DNA of 64,000 nucleotides from Bacteroidota bacterium (GTDB lineage: Bacteria > Bacteroidota > Bacteroidia > UKL13-3): positions 1 to 64,000 of the forward strand of contig JAUXUD010000062.1 in NCBI GenBank assembly GCA_030680835.1, written 5' to 3'. The notes under the pieces were generated by a model. The model made no database searches, was not told where the DNA came from, and was given only the letters and a program-made list of their open reading frames with translations. Made by a program: the position numbers and the translations under genes. Within the stretch, counting starts at the first letter, position 1, and every line of letters begins with the position of its first letter. Of the stretch, positions 1 through 10,254 are shown piece after piece.

Positions 1-19
1 ACAATAACTGGCAAATGTA

Positions 20-510
20 AAAAAGTTTGGCCTTGGCCCGCATCCCAAGCCGCAAGGCCAATCGTTGCGACTAATAGGCCTTGCTCAAGGTCTGCTACAT
101 TTGTGTTCATTTGATTCATTATCTACAGGCCAATCTTTTAATATTTGCTGGCGTTATTGTAATAGGTCGGTCCTGAAGAATTCTAAATTTGAACACTTTT
201 CTTTAATCAATGCATGTATAAAACATATAATTATGTGCGAAGTGTCCAAAAATTATGTAAACCGTATTAATGGATTGAATAACATGTCAGTCTAGTTGTG
301 AATGAAAACTGCTATTAATGCTTCCTGAATTTTGCCTTTTAAAGCAAGGGAAATTAAGGACCGACCTATTTCGGTGCCGCATGCAATTGTTAAAAAGAAA
401 TGTGTGCGGCTGGCGTGTGTAAGCGGCCCTCGAGCAAGGCCTACCTTTCGCAAAAGTTGGCCTTGCGGCTTGGGCTGCGTGGCAAAACATTTCTTTTTTA
501 CAAGTGCAAG
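20..510. repeat. Large foldback (inverted repeat) element, arms ~20-175 and ~355-510
   Basis: CCCAAGCCGCAAGGCCAA...TAGGCCTTGCTC at ~46-95 is matched in inverse by GAGCAAGGCCTA...TTGGCCTTGCGGCTTGGG at ~432-474. Inner AATAGGTCGGTCCT (~161-175) pairs with AGGACCGACCTATT (~357-371). Confidence 0.7.
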
Positions 511-740
511 GTGCTGAAATAAGTCTTGATTTTTTGTTTCTTTTTGATCAAGCAAAAAGAAAAAAACAATCAATTGTAACACATTATTAAGGGTAATCTA
601 ATGCATCCCCAAAAGCTAACAATATCGCTATATTATTTTGTTAGCTTGACGCCAATTCGATAGCTATCGGGGGTGCTGGTGTACATGAGCATTTTTGTGA
701 ACGAGCATAACACCGCCAGAGGACATTATAGACAGACTCT

Positions 741-1313
741 TTAATCGGAAAATACCATCATCAATCCTTTAATCGGATTGCTTGAGTAATCTATTTCACG
801 GATAATGGCTTTTGCCTGCGATTTTTGCGGGGCATTTACTTCTACAATTTCTTCAAGTATTTTGGTAGCATCTTTTTCCATACCGGCTTTCAGATATGCG
901 AGGGCCAGGTACCATTTGCTCAATTGAATGCGATCAAAGCTGGTAAACAACTCTACCGACTGTAATAAATGTGTGATAGCCAGATTGTCAAAATCCGACT
1001 TCAGATAGCAAATACCGATATACAAATTGTATAACGCTTCCTCTTCCTGAGCAGGTTCAAACTGCTGGAAAGCCTCCAGAGCCAATGCAAATTCTCCGGC
1101 ATCATACAAACGCATGGCCATGGCCTGATGACTGTTGGTGTCGGTAAAATTTGGGTCCGTGGTCCAGTAATTCATGCACGGCGTTATGTTTTTTTTGTAA
1201 ATAGTATGTAAACTTTCTTCGGGCGCCCGCAGGCGTTCGGTGATGAACCAGGTACCAAAAAACAAAATAAACACCAATACCAGGGTCAATACTGTTTTTA
1301 TTATACGTTTCAT
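741..1313 (-). CDS. TPR-like membrane-anchored protein
   Basis: 190 aa; N-terminal TM segment and tetratricopeptide-like helices (YNLYIGICYLKSDFDNLAITHL, WYLALAYLKAGMEKDA). Confidence 0.7.
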   Translation of the reverse strand: MKRIIKTVLTLVLVFILFFGTWFITERLRAPEESLHTIYKKNITPCMNYWTTDPNFTDTNSHQAMAMRLYDAGEFALALEAFQQFEPAQEEEALYNLYIGICYLKSDFDNLAITHLLQSVELFTSFDRIQLSKWYLALAYLKAGMEKDATKILEEIVEVNAPQKSQAKAIIREIDYSSNPIKGLMMVFSD

Positions 1314-1593
1314 TTTACCCGCAAGTTATATCGCTTTTTAATACTTGACAACCCATATTATATCAGTGCGCAATCTGCTTATGCAAGGGGCATCAAACAG
1401 TGCCTGACCGCCTTTTTTTAATGAGGATATCCACATTTATTATCAAAAAAACAGGTTCATACCCGCTTAATTTCCTTGGTTTTTTTGTTAAAACCGGCCT
1501 TTATTTTTATGTGAGTTGAATGTATCTAAAAAAAACAGATCATAAATATTGGTTATTATCAGCGGATTGGAAATTTCATATTTCATTTTGGGA

Positions 1594-1625
1594 AAATGTC
1601 GCAATCAAAGTTTATTGCGACATTT
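1594..1625. promoter_or_regulatory. Perfect 12-bp palindrome AAATGTCGCAAT-N8-ATTGCGACATTT upstream of carB
   Basis: Exact inverted repeat read in sequence; intergenic. Confidence 0.5.
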
Positions 1626-2067
1626 AAATAAAACCAATCGCTTTTTAACCCTAAATTGTGGAAAACTTATGGGGCCGCGCAATAAACCAAAATGGACCAT
1701 CCCATTTACTTTTTTAAATTTGTTAAATTCACTTTTGCTCTTATCGTAAAAACAACAAATAAAATCAATTTTTCTGCTCCCGGTACTTAATATTTATAAA
1801 AATGAATTTTCGATTCAAAATACTATAATTTAAGCCCAATTGTTTGCAGTTTATTGATATAACTAATAAAAACGTGAGTGCGACATTTTGATTTTTCTTC
1901 ATAAATTTGAATGTGACAGCTAGGCATTTCCGGATTTGAATATAAATAGTGAACAGTTTAATTAGCTTAGCTAAAAAATCTGTCCTACATTTGCTCAATT
2001 TATACCCCAAGGTAAGGTTTGTTCTGAACCCAACTGCTGGAAAATTAACAAGAATTAATACATAAAT

Positions 2068-4887
2068 ATGCCAAAAGACATCAGCATTAAATCGGTACTC
2101 ATTATTGGAAGCGGCCCCATTATAATTGGTCAGGCCTGTGAATTTGACTATAGCGGAACTCAGGCTGCCCGCTCGTTAAAGGAAGAAGGCGTGAAAGTGG
2201 TTTTGATTAACAGCAATCCGGCCACCATAATGACTGACCCGGTTACTGCAGATCATATTTATTTATTACCCCTTGAAACCGCGTCCATTGCACAAATATT
2301 AAGCGAACACCAGATTGATGCGGTATTGCCTACCATGGGCGGTCAAACTGCCCTGAACCTGGCCATTGAATGCGATGAAATTGGTCTTTGGGAAAAGCAT
2401 GGCGTACGTATGATTGGAGTGGATATTGCCGCTATTGAAACCACAGAAAACCGCGAAAAATTTCGTCAGAAAATGATTGATATCGGAGTGCCGGTTGCCG
2501 ATTCAAAAGTGGCCAACTCCTTTTTGGAAGGAAAAGAAATTGCACAGGATATTGGCTTTCCCCTGGTTATACGCCCTTCGTATACTTTAGGTGGAACCGG
2601 AGGCGGTTTTGTTTGGGTAAAGGAAGAATTGGATGCCGCCCTGCAACGTGGTTTATCTGCCTCTCCCACTCACGAGGTACTTGTTGAAAAAGCAGTTTTC
2701 GGGTGGAAAGAATATGAGCTGGAATTGCTTCGCGATCAAAACGACAGCGTAGCCATAATTTGTACCATCGAAAATTTTGACCCGATGGGCATTCATACCG
2801 GCGATTCGATAACGGTTGCTCCTGCCATGACATTAAGCGATACGGTGTTTCAGAGAATGCGCACCATGGGCATACATATGATGCGCAGTATCGGAAATTT
2901 TGCAGGCGGTTGCAATGTGCAGTTTGCGGTAAACCCCGAAGATGAATCGATAATAGCTGTAGAAATAAATCCCCGGGTTTCACGCTCATCAGCCCTGGCC
3001 AGTAAAGCTACCGGTTATCCCATTGCTAAAATTGCCGCCAAACTGGCTATCGGATATCACCTCGATGAATTAAAAAATCCGGTAACCAAAACCACTTCGG
3101 CCTATTTTGAACCGGCCATTGATTATGTAATTGTTAAAATGCCCCGCTGGAATTTTGATAAATTTAAAGGTGCCAACAAAACCCTGGGTTTACAAATGAA
3201 ATCGGTGGGCGAGGTAATGGGTATTGGCCGCACTTTTATTGAAGCCTTGCAGAAAGCAACCCAAAGTCTGGAAATTAAACGAAATGGTCTGGGTGCCGAT
3301 GGCTATCAGGACAGAAACCTCGAACGGATTGTAGACAAATTAAAGAACCCAAGCTGGGATCGTCTGTTTGCCATTAAAGATGCCCTGAGCCTGGGAATGC
3401 CCATTTCATCAGTCGAAAAAATTACCCGCATCGACAGGTGGTTTTTAACCCAGATTAATGATATGGTGAGACTGGAAGGCGATGCCAAGCGTTTTAACCT
3501 CAGTAACCTGCCCGAAGGTATGATGGTTGAACTGAAGCAAAAAGGATATAGCGATGTGCAAATTGCATACCTTCTTGGTGGCGATACCACTGAAGATGAG
3601 GTTTGGGACTTGCGCAAAAAAATGGGTATCCACCGCATTTACAAAACGGTAGATACCTGCAGTGCAGAATTCCCTTCGCCAACCAATTATTTTTACTCCA
3701 CTTTTGATGGTGAAAATGAAAGTATTGTTAGCGATAAAAAGAAAATAATTGTTTTGGGTTCAGGCCCCAACCGCATTGGCCAGGGCATTGAGTTCGACTA
3801 TAGCTGTGTGCATGGTTTGCTGGCAGCAAAAGAATGTGGTTACGAAGCCATTATGATTAACTGCAACCCCGAAACCGTAAGTACCGATTTTGATATGGCC
3901 GACAAGCTGTATTTTGAACCGGTTTTCTGGGAAACTTTAAGAGAGATTGTTGAACTCGAAAAACCTGAAGGTGTGATTGTGCAATTAGGCGGTCAGACTG
4001 CCCTTAAACTGGCCCGGAAATTACATGAGCTGGGCATTAAAATTATAGGCACCAGTTTCCCTGATATGGATTTATCGGAAGACCGCGGTTCCTTCTCAAA
4101 TTTACTGAAAGACCTCAATATTCCCTACCCCGATTTTGGTGTAGCCGAAGATGCCGACGAAGCCATTGCCGTAGCCAAAAAAATCGGTTATCCGGTATTG
4201 GTTCGCCCCAGCTATGTATTGGGCGGACAAGGCATGAAGATTGTGATTAACGACGAAGACCTGGAGCAGGCTGTAATTGATTTGCTGGGCGATTTACCCG
4301 GCAACCGGGTTTTGATTGACCACTTTTTGGACCGTGCCGAAGAAGCTGAAATTGATTTGATTTGCGACAGTGAAGAGGCCCATGTAATTGGTATGATGGA
4401 ACATATTGAACCGGCAGGAATTCATAGCGGCGACAGCAGCGCGGTTTTGCCACCATTCAGTTTGAGCCAGAAAGTTCAGGATACCATGGAAGCATATGCA
4501 AAAAGTCTGGCTGTAAATATGAATATTCTCGGGTTATTAAATATTCAGTTTGCCATAAAAGACGAAAAAGTATACGTTATTGAAGCCAATCCCCGCGCCA
4601 GCAGAACGGTTCCATTTATAGCCAAAGCATATCAGATTCCGTATATTAATATTGCCACCAAAGTAATGCTGGGAGCCAATAAAATTAAAGATTTCACCTT
4701 CGACAGAAAGCTGGTGGGTTATGCCATTAAAGAGCCTGTTTTCTCCTTCGATAAATTCCCCAATGTAAACAAGGAATTAGGCCCCGAAATGAAATCAACC
4801 GGCGAAGCCATCCGTTTCATCAAAGACCTGCAGGATCCAATTTTCCGCCATTTGGTAAAAGAAAAGAGTATGTATTTGTCACGGTAG
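2068..4887 (+). CDS. carB: Carbamoyl-phosphate synthase large subunit (short form, no C-terminal MGS domain)
   Basis: 939 aa with two ATP-grasp halves (KSVLIIGSGPIIIGQACEFDYSGTQA, KIIVLGSGPNRIGQGIEFDYSCVH) and EINPRVSRSSALASKATGYPIA. Confidence 0.97.
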   Translation: MPKDISIKSVLIIGSGPIIIGQACEFDYSGTQAARSLKEEGVKVVLINSNPATIMTDPVTADHIYLLPLETASIAQILSEHQIDAVLPTMGGQTALNLAIECDEIGLWEKHGVRMIGVDIAAIETTENREKFRQKMIDIGVPVADSKVANSFLEGKEIAQDIGFPLVIRPSYTLGGTGGGFVWVKEELDAALQRGLSASPTHEVLVEKAVFGWKEYELELLRDQNDSVAIICTIENFDPMGIHTGDSITVAPAMTLSDTVFQRMRTMGIHMMRSIGNFAGGCNVQFAVNPEDESIIAVEINPRVSRSSALASKATGYPIAKIAAKLAIGYHLDELKNPVTKTTSAYFEPAIDYVIVKMPRWNFDKFKGANKTLGLQMKSVGEVMGIGRTFIEALQKATQSLEIKRNGLGADGYQDRNLERIVDKLKNPSWDRLFAIKDALSLGMPISSVEKITRIDRWFLTQINDMVRLEGDAKRFNLSNLPEGMMVELKQKGYSDVQIAYLLGGDTTEDEVWDLRKKMGIHRIYKTVDTCSAEFPSPTNYFYSTFDGENESIVSDKKKIIVLGSGPNRIGQGIEFDYSCVHGLLAAKECGYEAIMINCNPETVSTDFDMADKLYFEPVFWETLREIVELEKPEGVIVQLGGQTALKLARKLHELGIKIIGTSFPDMDLSEDRGSFSNLLKDLNIPYPDFGVAEDADEAIAVAKKIGYPVLVRPSYVLGGQGMKIVINDEDLEQAVIDLLGDLPGNRVLIDHFLDRAEEAEIDLICDSEEAHVIGMMEHIEPAGIHSGDSSAVLPPFSLSQKVQDTMEAYAKSLAVNMNILGLLNIQFAIKDEKVYVIEANPRASRTVPFIAKAYQIPYINIATKVMLGANKIKDFTFDRKLVGYAIKEPVFSFDKFPNVNKELGPEMKSTGEAIRFIKDLQDPIFRHLVKEKSMYLSR

Positions 4888-4894
4888 GTGTATT

Positions 4895-5188
4895 TTAGAA
4901 TTTCTTTTTCTTTGGATTTTTTCGTGTATCCCAAAACATAATTAATTCAATTTGATCTGGCTTTATCCTGTATATTAACAGATTTTGTTTATTTATTAAT
5001 GCCTCGTGATAATTTTTTTTAATGGAGCTCCTGAATTGAACATTACCTTCGGACAAAAGGGCAAGCACGTTTGCAACATTTTCTGTAAAATGTGCTATTT
5101 CCTTTTCAGTCCAATTCTCTTCTAAATAATCAATTACCTTATCGTAACTTGAGATTGCCTCTTCTGTCCAAAAGATTTTTACCGCCAT
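4895..5188 (-). CDS. RelE/ParE-family toxin-like protein
   Basis: 97 aa, VKIFWTEEAISSYDKVIDYLEENWTEKE...YRIKPDQIELIMFWDTRKNP, ParE-like; overlaps upstream antitoxin-like ORF. Confidence 0.75.
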   Translation of the reverse strand: MAVKIFWTEEAISSYDKVIDYLEENWTEKEIAHFTENVANVLALLSEGNVQFRSSIKKNYHEALINKQNLLIYRIKPDQIELIMFWDTRKNPKKKKF

Positions 5189-5406
5189 CTTTTAATTCTT
5201 TTGATAGCTTCTTCATGTGGAATTAATTCTCCACGGTCGGCTTGTGCGAGACCGCGATCTACCGAGGCTTTAATTTCATCAGGATACTCATCCCAAATAT
5301 CCGGTACTTCAACAGAAATAAACTCTTTAATTCTTGTTATTAGATCTTCGCTTTCAATGTTGAATATCTTTTGTGCCAGTTTTATTTTCTCCAATTCTAT
5401 ATTCAT
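5179..5406 (-). CDS. Antitoxin-like addiction-module protein
   Basis: 75 aa; 10-nt overlap with downstream ParE-like ORF; ends ADRGELIPHEEAIKRIKRWR, typical of small antitoxins. Confidence 0.65.
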   Translation of the reverse strand: MNIELEKIKLAQKIFNIESEDLITRIKEFISVEVPDIWDEYPDEIKASVDRGLAQADRGELIPHEEAIKRIKRWR

Positions 5407-5558
5407 AACAGAAATATTAGTATTTCAAAAATACAAATAATTTCGTTTTATATGATGTTTTTCAGCATTTATCAGGTGACAATTTTACCCCATCATTTTT
5501 AATTTCTTATTTTATTCTTACTATTGATTCAGGTTATTGGTTATATAATAGTATTTTT

Positions 5559-8342
5559 ATGAAAAATTCATTACTACTAATTGCTAGCTTTTTAATTAAT
5601 ACCGTTTCATTTGCAGGTATTAATTCCGGGAATAAACCAGCCCAACACAATTACTCAAAAATTATATCGGGGAACTATGGTTTTATTGAAAATAAAGGTC
5701 AGATTATTGACCAGAATAATCACCTGAATCCGGCTGTGAAATACCTGTTTAATGGCAATGGACTCAATATTCATTTACTTGAAAATAGCTTTAGTTATGA
5801 TACATACAGCATTGAACGAAAAACCAAAACAACAACTGAAAAGCTAAGTAAAAAGTTTGATATACCTGAGGAGGAAATTACCTATCATTTTCATCGGGTA
5901 GATATAACATTTATGGGTGCGAACAAAAATCCAAAACTGATTGCAGAATACCCATCCAGCGATTATACCAACTATTACACCACCGCAACACCCGAAGAAG
6001 GAGTATTGAATGTTCGAATGTTTGCTAAGGTGACGTACAAAGACCTATACAATGGAATTGACCTTGAATTTGTGTTGGATGAAAACAACAAACCAAAATA
6101 CAACTTTATTGTGCATGCCGGTGCCGACGCTTCTCAAATAAAATGGACATACAAGGGCGCTTTGAACGCTATTTTAAAAGATGAAAAGATTATATTGGTG
6201 TTGAAACAGGGCAATCTTGAAGAGAAGATTCCAACAAGTTATTTGTTGGGTAATTCACAGTCTGTGAAGCTTAACTATACTGTTGACAAGGAAAATGTAT
6301 ATGGATTTTTTGTGCCTGAATATAATACAATACAAACATTAATTATTGACCCCACTCCCTGGGCTACTTATTATGGGGGAAGCGGAGAAGATGTTGCCTC
6401 AGGAATAGTTACAGATGCAAATGGAAATGCATTTGTAAGCGGATATACCTCATCATCAGCAGCAATAGCTACCAGTGGGGCATATCAAAATACCCTAAGC
6501 GGAACTTATGATGCGTTTATCTCCGAATTTAGTGGTACAGGTATTCGTCAATGGGCTACCTATTTTGGAGGAACAGGCAATGATTATAGTTACGGCATTA
6601 CCAGCGATGGCAGCGGAAATCTCTTAATTACCGGAAGCACTTCATCGGGTTCAGGCATTGCCACATCAGGTTCATATCAAAGTTCAGGAAACGGCAATAA
6701 TGACGCTTTTGTTGCAAAATTTAATGCTTCAGGTTCCCGCTTATGGGGAACTTATTATGGTGGAAGCGCAAATGAACAGAGCAAAGGAATTGCCTGTGAT
6801 GCCAGTGGGAATGCGTATATCACAGGCTACACCTTATCACTAACCGGAATAGCCACTCCAGGAGCGTATCGAACCAATTTGTATTTTTATTATCTCATAA
6901 CTACTCCACATTATGTAAAAAATATTTTTATTGCTAAAATAAACTCCACCGGGACCGCTCTTTTATGGGGAACCTATTATGGAGGACATTCTGAGGATGA
7001 TGATAAAGGATTAGCGATTACAATTGATAACAACAACAGTGTTTTGGTTACCGGAATAACAAAGGCTGATACCGGTATAACAACCAGTGGCACCTATCAG
7101 CCTACTATTTCATGGACTAATATTGGAAATGCGTTTATTGTTAAATTTAATTCTTCTGGAGTTCGGCAATGGGGTACCTATTACGGTGGCCCGGATGCAA
7201 ATACAATTGGGAATGCAATAATAACCGATACGAGCGGAAATATTTTTATTGCCGGAAATGGCCCTCTTACCCTTTATGGAAGTGTTGGTTCCTACCAACC
7301 TGTTAATGGGTCTGGTTCTCCAACTATAAGTGGTGCTGATGCATTTGTTGCAAAGTTTAATTCATCGGGTACTGCAAGAATTTGGGGTACTTTTTATGGC
7401 GGTTCAGGTTCTGAATGGGCAAATGGAATTTCTTTTGATTCTTTGGGAAATATTATCATTACCGGTCAAACAAATTCAACATCTGCAATAGCAAGCACCG
7501 GGGCTTATCAAGCTTCGTTGGGAGGAACATCTGCTTATGATGCTTTTATTGCTAAATTAAATCCAACTGCAAGTGCGAGAATATGGGGAACCTATTTTGG
7601 CGGCTCAGGAAATGATTTTGCCAATGCAATAGCTGTAAGCAGTAATGGTAACATTTTTATTACAGGTCAATCGGCATCTTCATTAGGAATTGCTACATCA
7701 GGCGCACATCAAACCACTTTTGGAACTGGAGCCTATGATGCCTTTTTAGCTTCTTTAAGGAGTAATGGTTCTCTACCGGTAAAACTAATTTACTTTGAGG
7801 CAAAACTACTATACAACAAACAAGTTTTGTTAATCTGGGAATCAGCCAATGAAATAAACAATAATAATTTTACAGTGGAGCGCAGCAATGATTTGGAAAA
7901 CTTTGAAGATATTGGAATTGTTAAAGGTGCTGTAAATAGCGCGAACGCCCATTATTATGAGTTTTTAGATCAGGCACCTTTTGGTTCAGCAGCAATACCT
8001 GTTAAAGCCAAAACCCTATTCTACCGCCTGCGCCAAACCGATTTTGATGGAACCAATACCCTAAGTGAAATAAAAGCGGTTGAATTCGGAGACCTGACTA
8101 ATGACCAAATAAAATTGGTTTATGATAAAGAGCAATCTGTTTTACAAATCAATTCAGCCTCGGCTCAAAAAATCGTTGTCCAAATATTTAGTTTAAACGG
8201 TTCATTGCTGACTTCCTTCACGGAAAATTTGAAGGAAGGATATCAAATGATTCCCATTCAGGCAAATGTTTCCGCCGGGTTTTATTTGTTAAAAACTCAG
8301 GTTGGAGATGATGTGCAGTATTTTAAGGTTTGGATGCGGTGA
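5559..8342 (+). CDS. SBBP-repeat secreted protein with T9SS C-terminal sorting domain
   Basis: 927 aa; signal peptide; repeated WGTYYGGSGxDxxxGIxxDxxGNxxITGxT units; C-terminal SLNGSLLTSFTENLKEGYQMIPIQANVSAGFYLLKTQ. Confidence 0.85.
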   Translation: MKNSLLLIASFLINTVSFAGINSGNKPAQHNYSKIISGNYGFIENKGQIIDQNNHLNPAVKYLFNGNGLNIHLLENSFSYDTYSIERKTKTTTEKLSKKFDIPEEEITYHFHRVDITFMGANKNPKLIAEYPSSDYTNYYTTATPEEGVLNVRMFAKVTYKDLYNGIDLEFVLDENNKPKYNFIVHAGADASQIKWTYKGALNAILKDEKIILVLKQGNLEEKIPTSYLLGNSQSVKLNYTVDKENVYGFFVPEYNTIQTLIIDPTPWATYYGGSGEDVASGIVTDANGNAFVSGYTSSSAAIATSGAYQNTLSGTYDAFISEFSGTGIRQWATYFGGTGNDYSYGITSDGSGNLLITGSTSSGSGIATSGSYQSSGNGNNDAFVAKFNASGSRLWGTYYGGSANEQSKGIACDASGNAYITGYTLSLTGIATPGAYRTNLYFYYLITTPHYVKNIFIAKINSTGTALLWGTYYGGHSEDDDKGLAITIDNNNSVLVTGITKADTGITTSGTYQPTISWTNIGNAFIVKFNSSGVRQWGTYYGGPDANTIGNAIITDTSGNIFIAGNGPLTLYGSVGSYQPVNGSGSPTISGADAFVAKFNSSGTARIWGTFYGGSGSEWANGISFDSLGNIIITGQTNSTSAIASTGAYQASLGGTSAYDAFIAKLNPTASARIWGTYFGGSGNDFANAIAVSSNGNIFITGQSASSLGIATSGAHQTTFGTGAYDAFLASLRSNGSLPVKLIYFEAKLLYNKQVLLIWESANEINNNNFTVERSNDLENFEDIGIVKGAVNSANAHYYEFLDQAPFGSAAIPVKAKTLFYRLRQTDFDGTNTLSEIKAVEFGDLTNDQIKLVYDKEQSVLQINSASAQKIVVQIFSLNGSLLTSFTENLKEGYQMIPIQANVSAGFYLLKTQVGDDVQYFKVWMR

Positions 8343-8529
8343 GAATCCTATTTTTAACAACATAATTCGTTCTTCTCATCTTTCTCCTCCTTAAAGCCCT
8401 CTTTTTTCTCTGTGGTAAAATGGGAATTTTCGTTTTTAACTGAGATTTCCCTGCAAGTTGAAATTGCTTTGGTTTTCCAACTTTCATATCCTGCCCCTTC
8501 TGTAATACCAAAAATGTTGCATGTTGTAT

Positions 8530-8602
8530 CCGACCCCGATGGGGTCGCAGGTTTATAGCGTGCGGCATTTGTCTATAATCATGCGACCCCATCGGGGTCG
8601 AA
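8530..8602. repeat. Dispersed palindromic element, copy A (GACCCCGATGGGGTC ... GACCCCATCGGGGTC)
   Basis: Closely matches the reverse complement of 16282-16358. Confidence 0.8.
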
Positions 8603-8631
8603 CCTTGACTCTACACCCAGCCCATATTTTT

Positions 8632-8830
8632 TCCGCAAAGGGCTATATGTATCTACACTATGCCTATATTTTTTCTGCAATGGGCATCATGTATCTACAC
8701 TATGCCTATATTGATTTCTGCAATGGGCTATATATATCTACACCTAGCCTATATTTTTTCTGCAATGGGCATTATGTATCTGCACTATGCCTATATTGAT
8801 TTTCGCAATGAGCTATATGTATCTAAATTG
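8632..8830. repeat. Minisatellite, ~5 units alternating 42/43 bp
   Basis: T(C/T)(T/C)GCAATGGGC-N-TGTATCTACACTATGCCTATATT recurs with starts near 8632, 8674, 8717, 8759, 8802. Confidence 0.85.
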
Positions 8831-8841
8831 GGTCAGCAAAA

Positions 8842-9360
8842 CTATTCGAACAAATGATCCGGTTCAGGCAATTTGAATACCAGTTTATTGGTTCCGATAA
8901 AGTTTAAAAAAATATTGATAAAAATGGCCAGCACATTGGATACCAGAGGTCCGTTTTTGAGCAGCCAGTTGCCGAGTTCGGCCTGGTTCATATTGTGTGC
9001 CACCGCAGCAAACCAGGTGTTTGGCAGCAAAAAATGGTCGAAAAAGAAGTTTAAAACCAGGTAAACGGCAAAGGTAATGCTATAAACCAAAATATACTTG
9101 AGCAAATACTTTTCGCCATCATCGGTTTGATCGATATAAGTCCAGAATTTATTGAAGGTAAAACCCACAAAAAAGCCCATGATATAACCAATTGCTTTCG
9201 ATATGAGGTTTAATGCAGGGTACTGAAGCGAAATTAACCAGAATACCCCCAAACTCACTCCTGCGCTGGTTGCACCTACAATGCCAAATTTCAAAAATTT
9301 TCGCATGGTGGGGTATTGGCGTAACCATAACCTGAATTGTTGAATGTATTTAAACTTCAT
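8842..9360 (-). CDS. GtrA family membrane protein
   Basis: 172 aa; FLKFGIVGATSAGVSLGVFWLIS and KAIGYIMGFFVGFTFNKFWTY are GtrA signatures. Confidence 0.88.
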   Translation of the reverse strand: MKFKYIQQFRLWLRQYPTMRKFLKFGIVGATSAGVSLGVFWLISLQYPALNLISKAIGYIMGFFVGFTFNKFWTYIDQTDDGEKYLLKYILVYSITFAVYLVLNFFFDHFLLPNTWFAAVAHNMNQAELGNWLLKNGPLVSNVLAIFINIFLNFIGTNKLVFKLPEPDHLFE

Positions 9361-9413
9361 TGCGTGTCAAAAATAGCAGATTTAAATTGAGAGCAGAAAA
9401 TTTAGTTTAACTA

Positions 9414-10163
9414 TTAACGATAAATTAAGCCGTTGTCGGCAAAACTATAATACTTTTTATGCCCGATAATAATATGATCGCTTACATAAATATCCAGAAA
9501 ACGGCCGGCATCCACCAGTTTGCGGGTTAGCTGAATATCCTGGGCACTGGGCGTGCAGCTTCCCGAAGGATGGTTGTGGCACAAAACGATTCCGCTTGCC
9601 ATGGCATCAATTGCATGTTTAAAAATTATTTTTGGATCGGCCACCGTACCGCTTACACCGCCTATACTAATATTTCGTTTGCCCATCACAGCGTTATTTC
9701 TCCCCAGAAACAAAATCCAGAACTCTTCATGCGGGAGGTCTTCCAAAATCGGTTCAAACTGTATATATGCCTCTAAACTGCAGGTAATCTTTACAACCTC
9801 CTGGGCAGCCTCCTCCTTTCGTCGGCGGCCCAGTTCAAGGGCGGCAATCATGGCTATTGCCTTGGCTTCGCCTATTCCTTTAATTGTTTTTAGTTCGCTT
9901 ACACTTAATTTACCCAGTTTGTTGAGGTTGTTGTTTGCCAATTGCAATACCCGCTTCCCCAGGTCAACGGCCGAATTATCTGTGGTTCCGGTACCAATTA
10001 AAATAGCCAGCAATTCGGCATTGCTTAAAAATTGCCTGCCCCTTAAAACCAGTTTCTCCCGGGGGCGATCGTCTTCGGCCAATTGCTTGATGCCAACATG
10101 ATTTTCGATATATGCAGCCTTTGTTTCCATTGCAGGCGCTAAGATACTTGTGGCGTATGGCAA
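9414..10163 (-). CDS. radC: RadC family JAB-domain protein
   Basis: 249 aa; LSNAELLAILIGTG, HhH-like region, LCHNHPSGSCTPSAQDIQLTRKL, VSDHIIIG. Confidence 0.95.
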   Translation of the reverse strand: MPYATSILAPAMETKAAYIENHVGIKQLAEDDRPREKLVLRGRQFLSNAELLAILIGTGTTDNSAVDLGKRVLQLANNNLNKLGKLSVSELKTIKGIGEAKAIAMIAALELGRRRKEEAAQEVVKITCSLEAYIQFEPILEDLPHEEFWILFLGRNNAVMGKRNISIGGVSGTVADPKIIFKHAIDAMASGIVLCHNHPSGSCTPSAQDIQLTRKLVDAGRFLDIYVSDHIIIGHKKYYSFADNGLIYR

Positions 10164-10254
10164 TAAAAAAGTTTTGAGGCAAAGTAAATCCCAGAATTGG
10201 GATAAATGTTAGGTGGTTAGCATTGTGTTAAAAAAATGATTTGGGAAATACGCT

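Noticed and set aside
65-582. Four overlapping ORFs on both strands at the window start
   Set aside because: They lie in the foldback element and show no protein family features.
2466-4934. Antisense ORFs inside carB (e.g. 2567-2989, 3306-3638)
   Set aside because: Shadow ORFs opposite a strongly conserved coding gene.
8521-8857. Small ORFs 8521-8799 and 8660-8857
   Set aside because: They are translations of the palindrome and minisatellite, with the 42/43 alternation shifting frame.
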